Shown here: in pieces, positions 11,022 through 26,082 of the stretch | Position numbering within the stretch: the stretch's first letter is position 1 | How the letters are laid out: the number at the start of each line of letters is the position of its first letter | Source of the DNA: Antitrichia curtipendula | Taxonomy: Eukaryota; Streptophyta; Bryopsida; Hypnales; Leucodontaceae | NCBI GenBank assembly: GCA_951230915.1 | Contig: OX579637.1 | Span: forward strand, 14,756,001-14,820,000 | Length of the DNA: 64,000 nucleotides | Direction of reading: 5' to 3' | Position numbers and translations under genes: made by a program | Notes under the pieces: model-generated | What the model saw: the letters and a program-made list of their open reading frames with translations, nothing else | What the model was told of the DNA's origin: nothing | The model's database searches: none

Positions 11022-14000
11022 GCTGCAAATAGTTACCGTCAAGTACTTAAATGCCCACAAATACTAATTTGATATGTAATTGCAACCCAATCGCACGTCC
11101 ACTCAAAAGAATATAGAATAAGTCCAACCTGTACATTAATGGTGTTAAACATCAAATGTCATAGAATTTCATTTTGAAAGAGACTTCATACAAATCGTAC
11201 AAGTTGCAAATAGTTACCCTCAAGTACTTAAATGCCCACAAATACTAATTTGATATGTAATTGCAAGCCAATCGCACGTCCATTCAAAAGAATATAGAAT
11301 AAGTCCAACCTGTACATTAATGGTGTCAAACATCAAATGTCATAGAATTTCATTTTGAAAGAGACTTCACACAAATCGTACAAGTTGCAAATAGTTACCC
11401 TCAAGTACTTAAATGCCCACAAATACTAATTTGATATGTAATTGCAATCCAATCGCACGTCGATTCCAAAGAATAGAGAATAAGGTCCAATCTGTACTTT
11501 AATGGTGTCAAACATCAAATGTCATAGAATTTCATTTTGAAAGAGACTTCACACAAATCGTACAAGTTGCAAATAGTTACCCTCAAGTACTTAAATGCCC
11601 ACAAATATTAATTTGATAATTAATCGCAAGCCAATCGCACGTCAATTCCAAAAAATAGAGAATAAGGTGCAATCTGTACTTTAATGGTGTCAAACATCAA
11701 ATGTCATAGAATTTCATTTTGAAAGAGACTTCACACAAATCGTACAAGTTGCAAATAGTTACCCTCAAGTACTTAAATGCCCACAAATACTAATTTGATA
11801 ATTAATTGCAAGCCAATCGCACGTCCATTCAAAAGAATATAGAATAAGTCCAACCTGTACATTAATGGTGTCAAACATCAAATGTCATAGAATTTCATTT
11901 TGAAAGAGACTTCACACAAATCGTACAAGTTGCAAATAGTTACCCTCAAGTACTTAAATGCCCACAAATACTAATTTGATAATTAATTGCAAGCCAATCG
12001 CACGTCCATTCAAAAGAATATAGAATAAGTCCAACCTGTACATTAATGGTGTCAAACATCAAATGTCATAGAATTTCATTTTGAAACAGACTTCACACAA
12101 ATCGTACAAGTTGCAAATAGTTACCCTCAAGTACTTAAATGCCCACAAATACTAATTTGATATGTAATTGCAATCCAATCGCACGTCGATTCCAAAGAAT
12201 AGAGAATAAGGTCCAACCTGTACATTAATGGTGTCAAACATCAAATGTCATAGAATTTCATTTTGAAAGAGACTTCACACAAATCGTACATGTTGCAAAT
12301 AGTTACCCTCAAGTACCTAAATGCCCACAAATATTAATCTGATATGTAATTGCAATCCAATCGCACGTCCATTCAAAAGAATATAGAATAAGTCCAACCT
12401 GTACATTAATGGTGTCAAACATCAAATGTCATAGAATTTCATTTTGAAACAGACTTCACACAAATCGTACAAGTTGCAAATAGTTACCCTCAAGTACTTA
12501 AATGCGCACAAATATTAATTTGATATGTAATTGCAATTCAATCGCACGTCCATTCAAAAGAATAGAAGAATAAGTCCAACCTGTACATTAATGGTGTCAA
12601 ACATCAAATGTCATAGAATTTCATTTTGAAAGAGACTTCATACAAATCGTACAAGCTGCAAATAGTTACCCTCAAGTACTTGAATGCCCACAAATACTAA
12701 TTTGATATGTAATTGCAATCCAATCGCACGTCCACTCAAAAGAATATAGAATAAGTCCAACCTGTACATTAATGGTGTCAAACATCAAATGTCATAGAAT
12801 TTCATTTTGAAAGAGACTTCATACAAATCGTACAAGTTGCAAATAGTTACCCTCAAGTACTTAAATGCCCACAAATACTAATTTGATATGTAATTGCAAG
12901 CCAATCGCACGTCCATTCAAAAGAATATAGAATAAGTCCAACCTGTACATTAATGGTGTCAAACATCAAATGTCATAGAATTTCATTTTGAAAGAGACTT
13001 CACACAAATCGTACAAGTTGCAAATAGTTACCCTCAAGTACTTAAATGCCCACAAATACTAATTTGATATGTAATTTCAATCCAATCGCACGTCGATTCC
13101 AAAGAATAGAGAATAAGGTCCAATCTGTACTTTAATGGTGTCAAACATCAAATGTCATAGAATTTCATTTTGAAAGAGACTTCACACAAATCGTACAAGT
13201 TGCAAATAGTTACCCTCAAGTACTTAAATGCCCACAAATACTAATTTGATAATTAATTGCAAGCCAATCGCACGTCCATTCAAAAGAATATAGAATAAGT
13301 CCAACCTGTACATTAATGGTGTCAAACATCAAATGTCATAGAATTTCATTTTGAAACAGACTTCACACAAATCGTACAAGTTGCAAATAGTTACCCTCAA
13401 GTACTTAAATGCCCACAAATACTAATTTGATATGTAATTGCAATCCAATCGCACGTCGATTCCAAAGAATAGAGAATAAGGTCCAACCTGTACATTAATG
13501 GTGTCAAACATCAAATGTCATAGAATTTCATTTTGAAAGAGACTTCACACAAATCGTACAAGCTGCAAATAGTTACCCTCAAGTACTTAAATGCCCACAA
13601 ATACTAATTTGATATGTAATTGCAATCCAATCGCACGTCCATTCAAAAGAATATAGAATAAGTCCAACCTGTACATTAATGGTGTCAAACATCAAATGTC
13701 ATAGAATTTCATTTTGAAAGAGACTTCACACAAATCGTACATGTTGCAAATAGTTACCCTCAAGTACTTAAATGCCCACAAATATTAATTTGATAATTAA
13801 TCGCAAGCCAATCGCACGTCAATTCCAAAAAATAGAGAATAAGGAGCAATCTGTACTTTAATGGTGTCAAACATCAAATGTCATAGAATTTCATTTTGAA
13901 AGAGACTTCACACAAATCGTACAAGTTGCAAATAGTTACCCTCAAGTACTTAAATACCCACAAATACTAATTTGATATGTAATTGCAATCCAATCGCACG

Positions 14001-17000
14001 TCCATTCAAAAAAATATAGAATAAGTCCAACCTGTACATTAATGGTGTCAAACATCAAATGTCATAGAATTTCATTTTGAAAGAGACTTCATACAAATCG
14101 TACAAGTTGCAAATAGTTACCCTCAAGTACTTAAATGCCCACAAATACTAATTTGATAATTAATTGCAATCCAATCGCACGTCCATTCAAAAGAATATAG
14201 AATAAAGTCCAACCTGTACATTAATGGTGTCAAACATCAAATGTCATAGAATTTCATTTTGAAAGAGACTTCATACAAATCGTACAAGTTGCAAATAGTT
14301 ACCCTCAAGTACTTAAATGCGCAGAAATACTAATTTGATATGTAATTGCAATCCAATCGCACGTCCATTCAAAAGAATAGAAGAATAAGTCCAACCTGTA
14401 CATTAATGGTGTCAAACATCAAATGTCATAGAATTTCATTTTGAAGGAAACTTCACACAAATCGTACAAGTTGCAAATAGTTACCCTCAAGTACTTAAAT
14501 GCGCACAAATATTAATTTGATATGTAATTGCAATTCAATCGCACGTCCATTCAAAAGAATAGAAGAATAAGTCCAACCTGTACATTAATGGTGTCAAACA
14601 TCAAATGTCATAGAATTTCATTTTGAAAGAGACTTCATACAAATCGTACAAGCTGCAAATAGTTACCCTCAAGTACTTGAATGCCCACAAATACTAATTT
14701 GATATGTAATTGCAATCCAATCGCACGTCCACTCAAAAGAATATAGAATAAGTCCAACCTGTACATTAATGGTGTCAAACATCAAATGTCATAGAATTTC
14801 ATTTTGAAACAGACTTCACACAAATCGTACAAGTTGCAAATAGTTACCCTCAAGTACTTAAATGCCCACAAATATTAATTTGATAATTAATCGCAAGCCA
14901 ATCGCACGTCAATTCCAAAAAATAGAGTATAAGGTGCAATCTGTACTTTAATGGTGTCAAACATCAAATGTCATAGAATTTCATTTTGAAAGAGACTTCA
15001 CACAAATCGTACAAGTTGCAAATAGTTACCCTCAAGTACTTAAATGCCCACAAATACTAATTTGATAATTAATTGCAAGCCAATCGCACGTCCATTCAAA
15101 AGAATATAGAATAAGTCCAACCTGTACATTAATGGTGTCAAACATCAAATGTCATAGAATTTCATTTTGAAACAGACTTCACACAAATCGTACAAGTTGC
15201 AAATAGTTACCCTCAAGTACTTAAATGCCCACAAATACTAATTTGATATGTAATTGCAATCCAATCGCACGTCGATTCCAAAGAATAGAGAATAAGGTCC
15301 AACCTGTACATTAATGGTGTCAAACATCAAATGTCATAGAATTTCATTTTGAAAGAGACTTCACACAAATCGTACAAGCTGCAAATAGTTACCCTCAAGT
15401 ACTTAAATGCCCACAAATACTAATTTGATATGTAATTGCAATCCAATCGCACGTCCATTCAAAAGAATATAGAATAAGTCCAACCTGTACATTAATGGTG
15501 TCAAACATCAAATGTCATAGAATTTCATTTTGAAAGAGACTTCACACAAATCGTACAAGTTGCAAATAGTTACCCTCAAGTACTTAAATGCCCACAAATA
15601 CTAATTTGATATGTAGTTGCAATCCAATCGCACGTCAATTCCAAAAAATATAGAATAAGGTCCAACCTGTACTTTAATGGTGTCAAACATCAAATGTCAT
15701 AGAATTTCATTTTGAAAGAGACTTCACACAAATCGTACAAGTTGCAAATAGTTACCCTCAAGTACTTAAATGCCCACAAATATTAATTTGATAATTAATC
15801 GCAAGCCAATCGCACGTCAATTCCAAAAAATAGAGAATAAGGAGCAATCTGTACTTTAATGGTGTCAAACATCAAATGTCATAGAATTTCATTTTGAAAG
15901 AGACTTCACACAAATCGTACAAGTTGCAAATAGTTACCCTCAAGTACTTAAATGCCCACAAATACTAATTTGATAATTAATTGCAAGCCAATCGCACGTC
16001 CATTCAAAAGAATATAGAATAAGTCCAACCTGTACATTAATGGTGTCAAACATCAAATGTCATAGAATTTCATTTTGAAACAGACTTCACACAAATCGTA
16101 CAAGTTGCAAATAGTTACCCTCAAGTACTTAAATGCCCACAAATACTAATTTGATATGTAATTGCAATCCAATCGCACGTCGATTCCAAAGAATAGAGAA
16201 TAAGGTCCAACCTGTACATTAATGGTGTCAAACATCAAATGTCATAGAATTTCATTTTGAAAGAGACTTCACACAAATCGTACAAGCTGCAAATAGTTAC
16301 CCTCAAGTACTTAAATGCCCACAAATACTAATTTGATATGTAATTGCAATCCAATCGCACGTCCATTCAAAAGAATATAGAATAAGTCCAACCTGTACAT
16401 TAATGGTGTCAAACATCAAATGTCATAGAATTTCATTTTGAAAGAGACTTCACACAAATCGTACAAGTTGCAAATAGTTACCCTCAAGTACTTAAATGCC
16501 CACAAATACTAATTTGATATGTAGTTGCAATCCAATCGCACGTCAATTCCAAAAAATATAGAATAAGGTCCAACCTGTACTTTAATGGTGTCAAACATCA
16601 AATGTCATAGAATTTCATTTTGAAAGAGACTTCACACAAATCGTACAAGTTGCAAATAGTTACCCTCAAGTACTTAAATGCCCACAAATATTAATTTGAT
16701 AATTAATCGCAAGCCAATCGCACGTCAATTCCAAAAAATAGAGAATAAGGAGCAATCTGTACTTTAATGGTGTCAAACATCAAATGTCATAGAATTTCAT
16801 TTTGAAACAGACTTCACACAAATCGTACAAGTTGCAAATAGTTACCCTCAAGTACTTAAATGCGCAGAAATATTAATTTGATATGTAATTGCAATCCAAT
16901 CGCACGTCCATTCAAAAAAATATAGAATAAGTCCAACCTGTACATTAATGGTGTCAAACATCAAATGTCATAGAATTTCATTTTGAAAGAGACCTCATAC

Positions 17001-18102
17001 AAATCGTACAAGTTGCAAATAGTTACCCTCAAGTACTTAAATGCCCACAAATACTAATTTGATAATTAATTGCAATCCAATCGCACCTCCATTCAAAAGA
17101 ATAGAAGAATAAGTCCAACCTGTACATTAATGGTGTCAAACATCAAATGTCATAGAATTTCATTTTGAAAGAGACTTCATACAAATCGTACAAGTTGCAA
17201 ATAGTTACCCTCAAGTACTTAAATGCGCAGAAATACTAATTTGATATGTAATTGCAATCCAATCGCACGTCCATTCAAAAGAATAGAAGAATAAGTCCAA
17301 CCTGTACATTAATGGTGTCAAATATCAAATGTCATAGAATTTCATTTTGAAAGAGACTTCACACAAATCGTACAAGTTGCAAATAGTTACCCTCAAGTAC
17401 TTAAATGCGCACAAATATTAATTTGATATGTAATTGCAATCCAATCGCACGTCCATTCAAAAGAATAGAAGAATAAGTCCAACCTGTACATTAATGGTGT
17501 CAAATATCAAATGTCATAGAATTTCATTTTGAAAGAGACTTCACACAAATCGTACAAGTTGCAAATAGTTACCCTCAAGTACCTAAATGCCCACAAATAT
17601 TAATCTGATATGTAATTGCAATCCAATCGCACGTCCATTCAAAAGAATATAGAATAAGTCCAACCTGTACATTAATGGTGTCAAACATCAAATGTCATAG
17701 AATTTCATTTTGAAACAGACTTCACACAAATCGTACAAGTTGCAAATAGTTTCCTTCAAGTACTTAAATGCGCACAAATATTAATTTGATATGTAATTGC
17801 AATTCAATCGCACGTCCATTCAAAAGAATAGAAGAATAAGTCCAACCTGTACATTAATGGTGTCAAATATCAAATGTCATAGAATTTGATTTTGAAACAG
17901 ACTTCACACAAATCGTACAAGTTGCAAATAGTTACCCTCAAGTACTTAAATGCGCACAAATACTAATTTGATATGTAATTGCAATCCAATCGCACGTCCA
18001 TTCAAAAGAATATAGAATAAGGTCCAACCTGTACTTTAATGGTGTCAAACATCAAATGTCATAGAATTTCATTTTGAAAGAGACTTCATACAAATCGTAC
18101 AA
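11022..18102. repeat. 7,081-bp (39-monomer) segmental tandem duplication, copy 2
   Basis: This block directly follows copy 1 and matches it monomer by monomer. Its last monomer (AAGGTCC, TACTTTAATGG, CATAC) continues into AAGTTGCAAATACTTAC at 18,103, whereas the equivalent monomer ending copy 1 continues into AAGCTGCAAATAGTTACCGTC. Copy 1 therefore ends in a hybrid monomer, as unequal exchange predicts. Private changes here include C at 16,994 and CGCACCTCC at 17,087. Confidence 0.93.
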
Positions 18103-18689
18103 GTTGCAAATACTTACCCTCAAGTACCTAAATGCCCACAAATATTAATTTTATATGTAATTGCAATCCAATCGCACGTCCATTCAAAAGAATATAGAAT
18201 AAGTCCAACCTGTACATTAATGGTGTCAAACATCAAATGTCATAGAATTTCATTTTGAAGGAAACTTCACACAAATCGTACAAGTTGCAAATAGTTACCC
18301 TCAAGTACTTAAATGCGCAGAAATATTAATTTGATATGTAATTGCAATCCAATCGCACGTCCATTCAAAAGAATATAGAATAAAGTCCAACCTGTACATT
18401 AATGGTGTCAAACATCAAATGTCATAGAATTTCATTTTGAATGAGACTTCATACAAATCGTAGAAGTTGCAAATAGTTACCCTCAAGTACTTAAATGCCC
18501 ACAAATACTAATTTGATATGTAATTGCAATCCAATCGCACGTTCATTCAAAAGATTATAGAATAAGTCCAACCTGTACATTAATGGTGTCAAACATCAAA
18601 TGTCATAGAATTTCATTTTGAAAGAGACTTCACACAAATCGTACAAGTTGCAAATAGTTACCCTCAAGTACTTAAATGCGCACAAATAT

Positions 18690-21600
18690 TAATTTGATAT
18701 GTAATTGCAATCCAATCGCACGTCCATTCAAAAGAATATAGAATAAGGTCCAACCTGTACTTTAATGGTGTCAAACATCAAATGTCATAGAATTTCATTT
18801 TGAAAGAGACTTCATACAAATCGTACAAGTTGCAAATACTTACCCTCAAGTACCTAAATGCCCACAAATATTAATTTTATATGTAATTGCAATCCAATCG
18901 CACGTTCATTCAAAAGAATATAGAATAAGTCCAACCTGTACATTAATGGTGTCAAACATCAAATGTCATAGAATTTCATTTTGAAGGAAACTTCACACAA
19001 ATCGTACAAGTTGCAAATAGTTACCCTCAAGTACTTAAATGCGCAGAAATATTAATTTGATATGTAATTGCAATCCAATCGCACGTCCATTCAAAAGAAT
19101 ATAGAATAAAGTCCAACCTGTACATTAATGGTGTCAAACATCAAATGTCATAGAATTTCATTTTGAAAGAGACTTCATACAAATCGTAGAAGTTGCAAAT
19201 AGTTACCCTCAAGTACTTAAATGCCCACAAATACTAATTTGATATGTAATTGCAATCCAATCGCACGTTCATTCAAAAGATTATAGAATAAGTCCAACCT
19301 GTACATTAATGGTGTCAAACATCAAATGTCATAGAATTTCATTTTGAAGGAAACTTCACACAAATCATACAAGTTGCAAATAGTTACCCTCAAGTACTTA
19401 AATGCGCAGAAATATTAATTTGATATGTAATTGCAATCCAATCGCACGTCAATTCCAAAAAATAGAGAATAAGGTCCAATCTGTACTTTAATGGTGTCAA
19501 ACATCAAATGTCATAGAATTTCATTTTGAAAGAGACTTCACACAAATCGTACAAGTTGCAAATAGTTACCCTCAAGTACCTAAATGCCCACAAATATTAA
19601 TCTGATATGTAATTGCAATCCAATCGCACGTCCATTCAAAAGAATATAGAATAAGTCCAACCTGTACATTAATGGTGTCAAACATCAAATGTCATAGAAT
19701 TTCATTTTGAAAGAGACTTCACACAAATCGTACAAGTTGCAAATAGTTACCCTCAAGTACTTAAATGCGCACAAATATTAATTTGATATGTAATTGCAAT
19801 TCAATCGCACGTCCATTCAAAAGAATAGAAGAATAAGTCCAACCTGTACATTAATGGTGTCAAATATCAGATGTCATAGAATTTCATTTTGAAAGAGACT
19901 TCACACAAATCGTACAAGTTGCAAATAGTTACCCTCAAGTACCTAAATGCCCACAAATATTAATCTGATATGTAATTGCAATCCAATCGCACGTCCATTC
20001 AAAAGAATAGAAGAATAAGTCCAACCTGTACATTAATGGTGTCAAATATCAAATGTCATAGAATTTCATTTTGAAAGAGACTTCACACAAATCGTACAAG
20101 TTGCAAATAGTTACCCTCAAGTACTTAAATGCGCAGAAATATTAATTTGATATGTAATTGCAATCCAATCGCACGTCAATTCCAAAAAATAGAGAATAAG
20201 GTCCAATCTGTACTTTAATGGTGTCAAACATCAAATGTCATAGAATTTCATTTTGAAAGAGACTTCACACAAATCGTACAAGTTGCAAATAGTTACCTTC
20301 AAGTACTTAAATGCGCACAAATATTAATTTGATATGTAATTGCAATTCAATCGCACGTCCATTCAAAAGAATAGAAGAATAAGTCCAACCTGTACATTAA
20401 TGGTGTCAAATATCAAATGTCATAGAATTTCATTTTGAAAGAGACTTCACACAAATCGTACAAGTTGCAAATAGTTACCCTCAAGTACTTAAATGCCCAC
20501 AAATACTAATTTGATATGTAATTGCAATCCAATCGCACGTTCATTCAAAAGATTATAGAATAAGTCCAACCTGTACATTAATGGTGTCAAACATCAAATG
20601 TCATAGAATTTCATTTTGAAGGAAACTTCACACAAATCATACAAGTTGCAAATAGTTACCCTCAAGTACTTAAATGCGCAGAAATATTAATTTGATATGT
20701 AATTGCAATCCAATCGCACGTTCATTCAAAAGATTATAGAATAAGTCCAACCTGTACATTAATGGTGTCAAACATCAAATGTCATAGAATTTCATTTTGA
20801 AAGAGACTTCACACAAATCGTACAAGTTGCAAATAGTTACCCTCAAGTACTTAAATGCGCACAAATATTAATTTGATATGTAATTGCAATCCAATCGCAC
20901 GTCCATTCAAAAGAATATAGAATAAGGTCCAACCTGTACTTTAATGGTGTCAAACATCAAATGTCATAGAATTTCATTTTGAAAGAGACTTCATACAAAT
21001 CGTACAAGTTGCAAATACTTACCCTCAAGTACCTAAATGCCCACAAATATTAATTTTATATGTAATTGCAATCCAATCGCACGTCCATTCAAAAGAATAT
21101 AGAATAAGTCCAACCTGTACATTAATGGTGTCAAACATCAAATGTCATAGAATTTCATTTTGAAGGAAACTTCACACAAATCGTACAAGTTGCAAATAGT
21201 TACCCTCAAGTACTTAAATGCGCAGAAATATTAATTTGATATGTAATTGCAATCCAATCGCACGTCCATTCAAAAGAATATAGAATAAAGTCCAACCTGT
21301 ACATTAATGGTGTCAAACATCAAATGTCATAGAATTTCATTTTGAAAGAGACTTCATACAAATCGTAGAAGTTGCAAATAGTTACCCTCAAGTACTTAAA
21401 TGCCCACAAATACTAATTTGATATGTAATTGCAATCCAATCGCACGTTCATTCAAAAGATTATAGAATAAGTCCAACCTGTACATTAATGGTGTCAAACA
21501 TCAAATGTCATAGAATTTCATTTTGAAGGAAACTTCACACAAATCATACAAGTTGCAAATAGTTACCCTCAAGTACTTAAATGCGCAGAAATATTAATTT

Positions 21601-22589
21601 GATATGTAATTGCAATCCAATCGCACGTCAATTCCAAAAAATAGAGAATAAGGTCCAATCTGTACTTTAATGGTGTCAAACATCAAATGTCATAGAATTT
21701 CATTTTGAAAGAGACTTCACACAAATCGTACAAGTTGCAAATAGTTACCCTCAAGTACCTAAATGCCCACAAATATTAATCTGATATGTAATTGCAATCC
21801 AATCGCACGTCCATTCAAAAGAATATAGAATAAGTCCAACCTGTACATTAATGGTGTCAAACATCAAATGTCATAGAATTTCATTTTGAAACAGACTTCA
21901 CACAAATCGTACAAGTTGCAAATAGTTACCCTCAAGTACTTAAATGCGCACAAATATTAATTTGATATGTAATTGCAATTCAATCGCACGTCCATTCAAA
22001 AGAATAGAAGAATAAGTCCAACCTGTACATTAATGGTGTCAAATATCAGATGTCATAGAATTTCATTTTGAAAGAGACTTCACACAAATCGTACAAGTTG
22101 CAAATAGTTACCCTCAAGTACCTAAATGCCCACAAATATTAATCTGATATGTAATTGCAATCCAATCGCACGTCCATTCAAAAGAATAGAAGAATAAGTC
22201 CAACCTGTACATTAATGGTGTCAAATATCAAATGTCATAGAATTTCATTTTGAAAGAGACTTCACACAAATCGTACAAGTTGCAAATAGTTACCCTCAAG
22301 TACTTAAATGCGCAGAAATATTAATTTGATATGTAATTGCAATCCAATCGCACGTCAATTCCAAAAAATAGAGAATAAGGTCCAATCTGTACTTTAATGG
22401 TGTCAAACATCAAATGTCATAGAATTTCATTTTGAAAGAGACTTCACACAAATCGTACAAGTTGCAAATAGTTACCTTCAAGTACTTAAATGCGCACAAA
22501 TATTAATTTGATATGTAATTGCAATTCAATCGCACGTCCATTCAAAAGAATAGAAGAATAAGTCCAACCTGTACATTAATGGTGTCAAA
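18690..22589. repeat. 12-monomer (2,179-bp offset) duplication
   Basis: 18.69-20.41 kb matches 20.87-22.59 kb at a constant offset of 2,179 bp. Matching markers: AAATACTTACC at 18,837 and 21,016, GTTCATTC at 19267 and 21,446, GTCAATTCC at 19,448 and 21,627 and again at 20,175 and 22,354, plus the TCAGATG and CCTTCAAG monomers. Matching stops at about 20.41/22.59 kb, where AATATCAAATG is opposed to AACATCAAATG. A GAGAC/CAGAC difference occurs near 19,71x/21,89x. Confidence 0.83.
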
Positions 22590-22811
22590 CATCAAATGTC
22601 ATAGAATTTCATTTTGAAAGAGACTTCATACAAATCGTAGAAGTTGCAAATAGTTACCCTCAAGTACTTAAATGCCCACAAATACTAATTTGATATGTAA
22701 TTGCAATTCAATCGCACGTCCATTCAAAAGAATAGAAGAATAAGTCCAACCTGTACATTAATGGTGTCAAATATCAGATGTCATAGAATTTCATTTTGAA
22801 AGAGACTTCAT

Positions 22812-25800
22812 ACAAATCGTAGAAGTTGCAAATAGTTACCCTCAAGTACCTAAATGCCCACAAATATTAATTTTATATGTAATTGCAATCCAATCGCACG
22901 TCCATTCAAAAGAATATAGAATAAGTCCAACCTGTACATTAATGGTGTCAAACATCAAATGTCATAGAATTTCATTTTGAAGGAAACTTCACACAAATCG
23001 TACAAGTTGCAAATAGTTACCCTCAAGTACTTAAATGCGCAGAAATATTAATTTGATATGTAATTGCAATCCAATCGCACGTCCATTCAAAAGAATATAG
23101 AATAAAGTCCAACCTGTACATTAATGGTGTCAAACATCAAATGTCATAGAATTTCATTTTGAAAGAGACTTCATACAAATCGTAGAAGTTGCAAATAGTT
23201 ACCCTCAAGTACTTAAATGCCCACAAATACTAATTTGATATGTAATTGCAATCCAATCGCACGTTCATTCAAAAGATTATAGAATAAGTCCAACCTGTAC
23301 ATTAATGGTGTCAAACATCAAATGTCATAGAATTTCATTTTGAAGGAAACTTCACACAAATCATACAAGTTGCAAATAGTTACCCTCAAGTACTTAAATG
23401 CGCAGAAATATTAATTTGATATGTAATTGCAATCCAATCGCACGTCAATTCCAAAAAATAGAGAATAAGGTCCAATCTGTACTTTAATGGTGTCAAACAT
23501 CAAATGTCATAGAATTTCATTTTGAAAGAGACTTCACACAAATCGTACAAGTTGCAAATAGTTACCCTCAAGTACCTAAATGCCCACAAATATTAATCTG
23601 ATATGTAATTGCAATCCAATCGCACGTCCATTCAAAAGAATATAGAATAAGTCCAACCTGTACATTAATGGTGTCAAACATCAAATGTCATAGAATTTCA
23701 TTTTGAAACAGACTTCACACAAATCGTACAAGTTGCAAATAGTTACCCTCAAGTACTTAAATGCGCACAAATATTAATTTGATATGTAATTGCAATTCAA
23801 TCGCACGTCCATTCAAAAGAATAGAAGAATAAGTCCAACCTGTACATTAATGGTGTCAAATATCAGATGTCATAGAATTTCATTTTGAAAGAGACTTCAC
23901 ACAAATCGTACAAGTTGCAAATAGTTACCCTCAAGTACCTAAATGCCCACAAATATTAATCTGATATGTAATTGCAATCCAATCGCACGTCCATTCAAAA
24001 GAATAGAAGAATAAGTCCAACCTGTACATTAATGGTGTCAAATATCAAATGTCATAGAATTTCATTTTGAAAGAGACTTCACACAAATCGTACAAGTTGC
24101 AAATAGTTACCCTCAAGTACTTAAATGCGCAGAAATATTAATTTGATATGTAATTGCAATCCAATCGCACGTCAATTCCAAAAAATAGAGAATAAGGTCC
24201 AATCTGTACTTTAATGGTGTCAAACATCAAATGTCATAGAATTTCATTTTGAAAGAGACTTCACACAAATCGTACAAGTTGCAAATAGTTACCTTCAAGT
24301 ACTTAAATGCGCACAAATATTAATTTGATATGTAATTGCAATTCAATCGCACGTCCATTCAAAAGAATAGAAGAATAAGTCCAACCTGTACATTAATGGT
24401 GTCAAATATCAAATGTCATAGAATTTCATTTTGAAAGAGACTTCACACAAATCGTACAAGTTGCAAATAGTTACCCTCAAGTACTTAAATGCCCACAAAT
24501 ACTAATTTGATATGTAATTGCAATCCAATCGCACGTTCATTCAAAAGATTATAGAATAAGTCCAACCTGTACATTAATGGTGTCAAACATCAAATGTCAT
24601 AGAATTTCATTTTGAAGGAAACTTCACACAAATCATACAAGTTGCAAATAGTTACCCTCAAGTACTTAAATGCGCAGAAATATTAATTTGATATGTAATT
24701 GCAATCCAATCGCACGTCAATTCCAAAAAATAGAGAATAAGGTCCAATCTGTACTTTAATGGTGTCAAACATCAAATGTCATAGAATTTCATTTTGAAAG
24801 AGACTTCACACAAATCGTACAAGTTGCAAATAGTTACCCTCAAGTACCTAAATGCCCACAAATATTAATCTGATATGTAATTGCAATCCAATCGCACGTC
24901 CATTCAAAAGAATATAGAATAAGTCCAACCTGTACATTAATGGTGTCAAACATCAAATGTCATAGAATTTCATTTTGAAAGAGACTTCACACAAATCGTA
25001 CAAGTTGCAAATAGTTACCCTCAAGTACTTAAATGCGCACAAATATTAATTTGATATGTAATTGCAATTCAATCGCACGTCCATTCAAAAGAATAGAAGA
25101 ATAAGTCCAACCTGTACATTAATGGTGTCAAATATCAGATGTCATAGAATTTCATTTTGAAAGAGACTTCACACAAATCGTACAAGTTGCAAATAGTTAC
25201 CCTCAAGTACCTAAATGCCCACAAATATTAATCTGATATGTAATTGCAATCCAATCGCACGTCCATTCAAAAGAATAGAAGAATAAGTCCAACCTGTACA
25301 TTAATGGTGTCAAATATCAGATGTCATAGAATTTCATTTTGAAAGAGACTTCACACAAATCGTACAAGTTGCAAATAGTTACCCTCAAGTACCTAAATGC
25401 CCACAAATATTAATCTGATATGTAATTGCAATCCAATCGCACGTCCATTCAAAAGAATAGAAGAATAAGTCCAACCTGTACATTAATGGTGTCAAATATC
25501 AAATGTCATAGAATTTCATTTTGAAAGAGACTTCACACAAATCGTACAAGTTGCAAATAGTTACCCTCAAGTACTTAAATGCGCAGAAATATTAATTTGA
25601 TATGTAATTGCAATCCAATCGCACGTCAATTCCAAAAAATAGAGAATAAGGTCCAATCTGTACTTTAATGGTGTCAAACATCAAATGTCATAGAATTTCA
25701 TTTTGAAAGAGACTTCACACAAATCGTACAAGTTGCAAATAGTTACCTTCAAGTACTTAAATGCGCACAAATATTAATTTGATATGTAATTGCAATTCAA

Positions 25801-26082
25801 TCGCACGTCCATTCAAAAGAATAGAAGAATAAGTCCAACCTGTACATTAATGGTGTCAAATATCAGATGTCATAGAATTTCATTTTGAAAGAGACTTCAC
25901 ACAAATCGTACAAGTTGCAAATAGTTACCCTCAAGTACCTAAATGCCCACAAATATTAATCTGATATGTAATTGCAATCCAATCGCACGTCCATTCAAAA
26001 GAATAGAAGAATAAGTCCAACCTGTACATTAATGGTGTCAAATATCAAATGTCATAGAATTTCATTTTGAAAGAGACTTCAC
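22812..26082. repeat. 18-monomer (3,271-bp) tandem duplication, copy 1
   Basis: Offset 3,271 holds for TTTTAT (22,871 and 26,142), GTTCATTC (23,263 and 26,534; 24,535 and 27,806), GTCAATTCC (23,444 and 26,715; 24,171 and 27,442; 25,625 and 28,896) and the paired TCAGATG monomers near 25.13/25.31 and 28.40/28.58 kb. It directly abuts copy 2. Confidence 0.88.
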
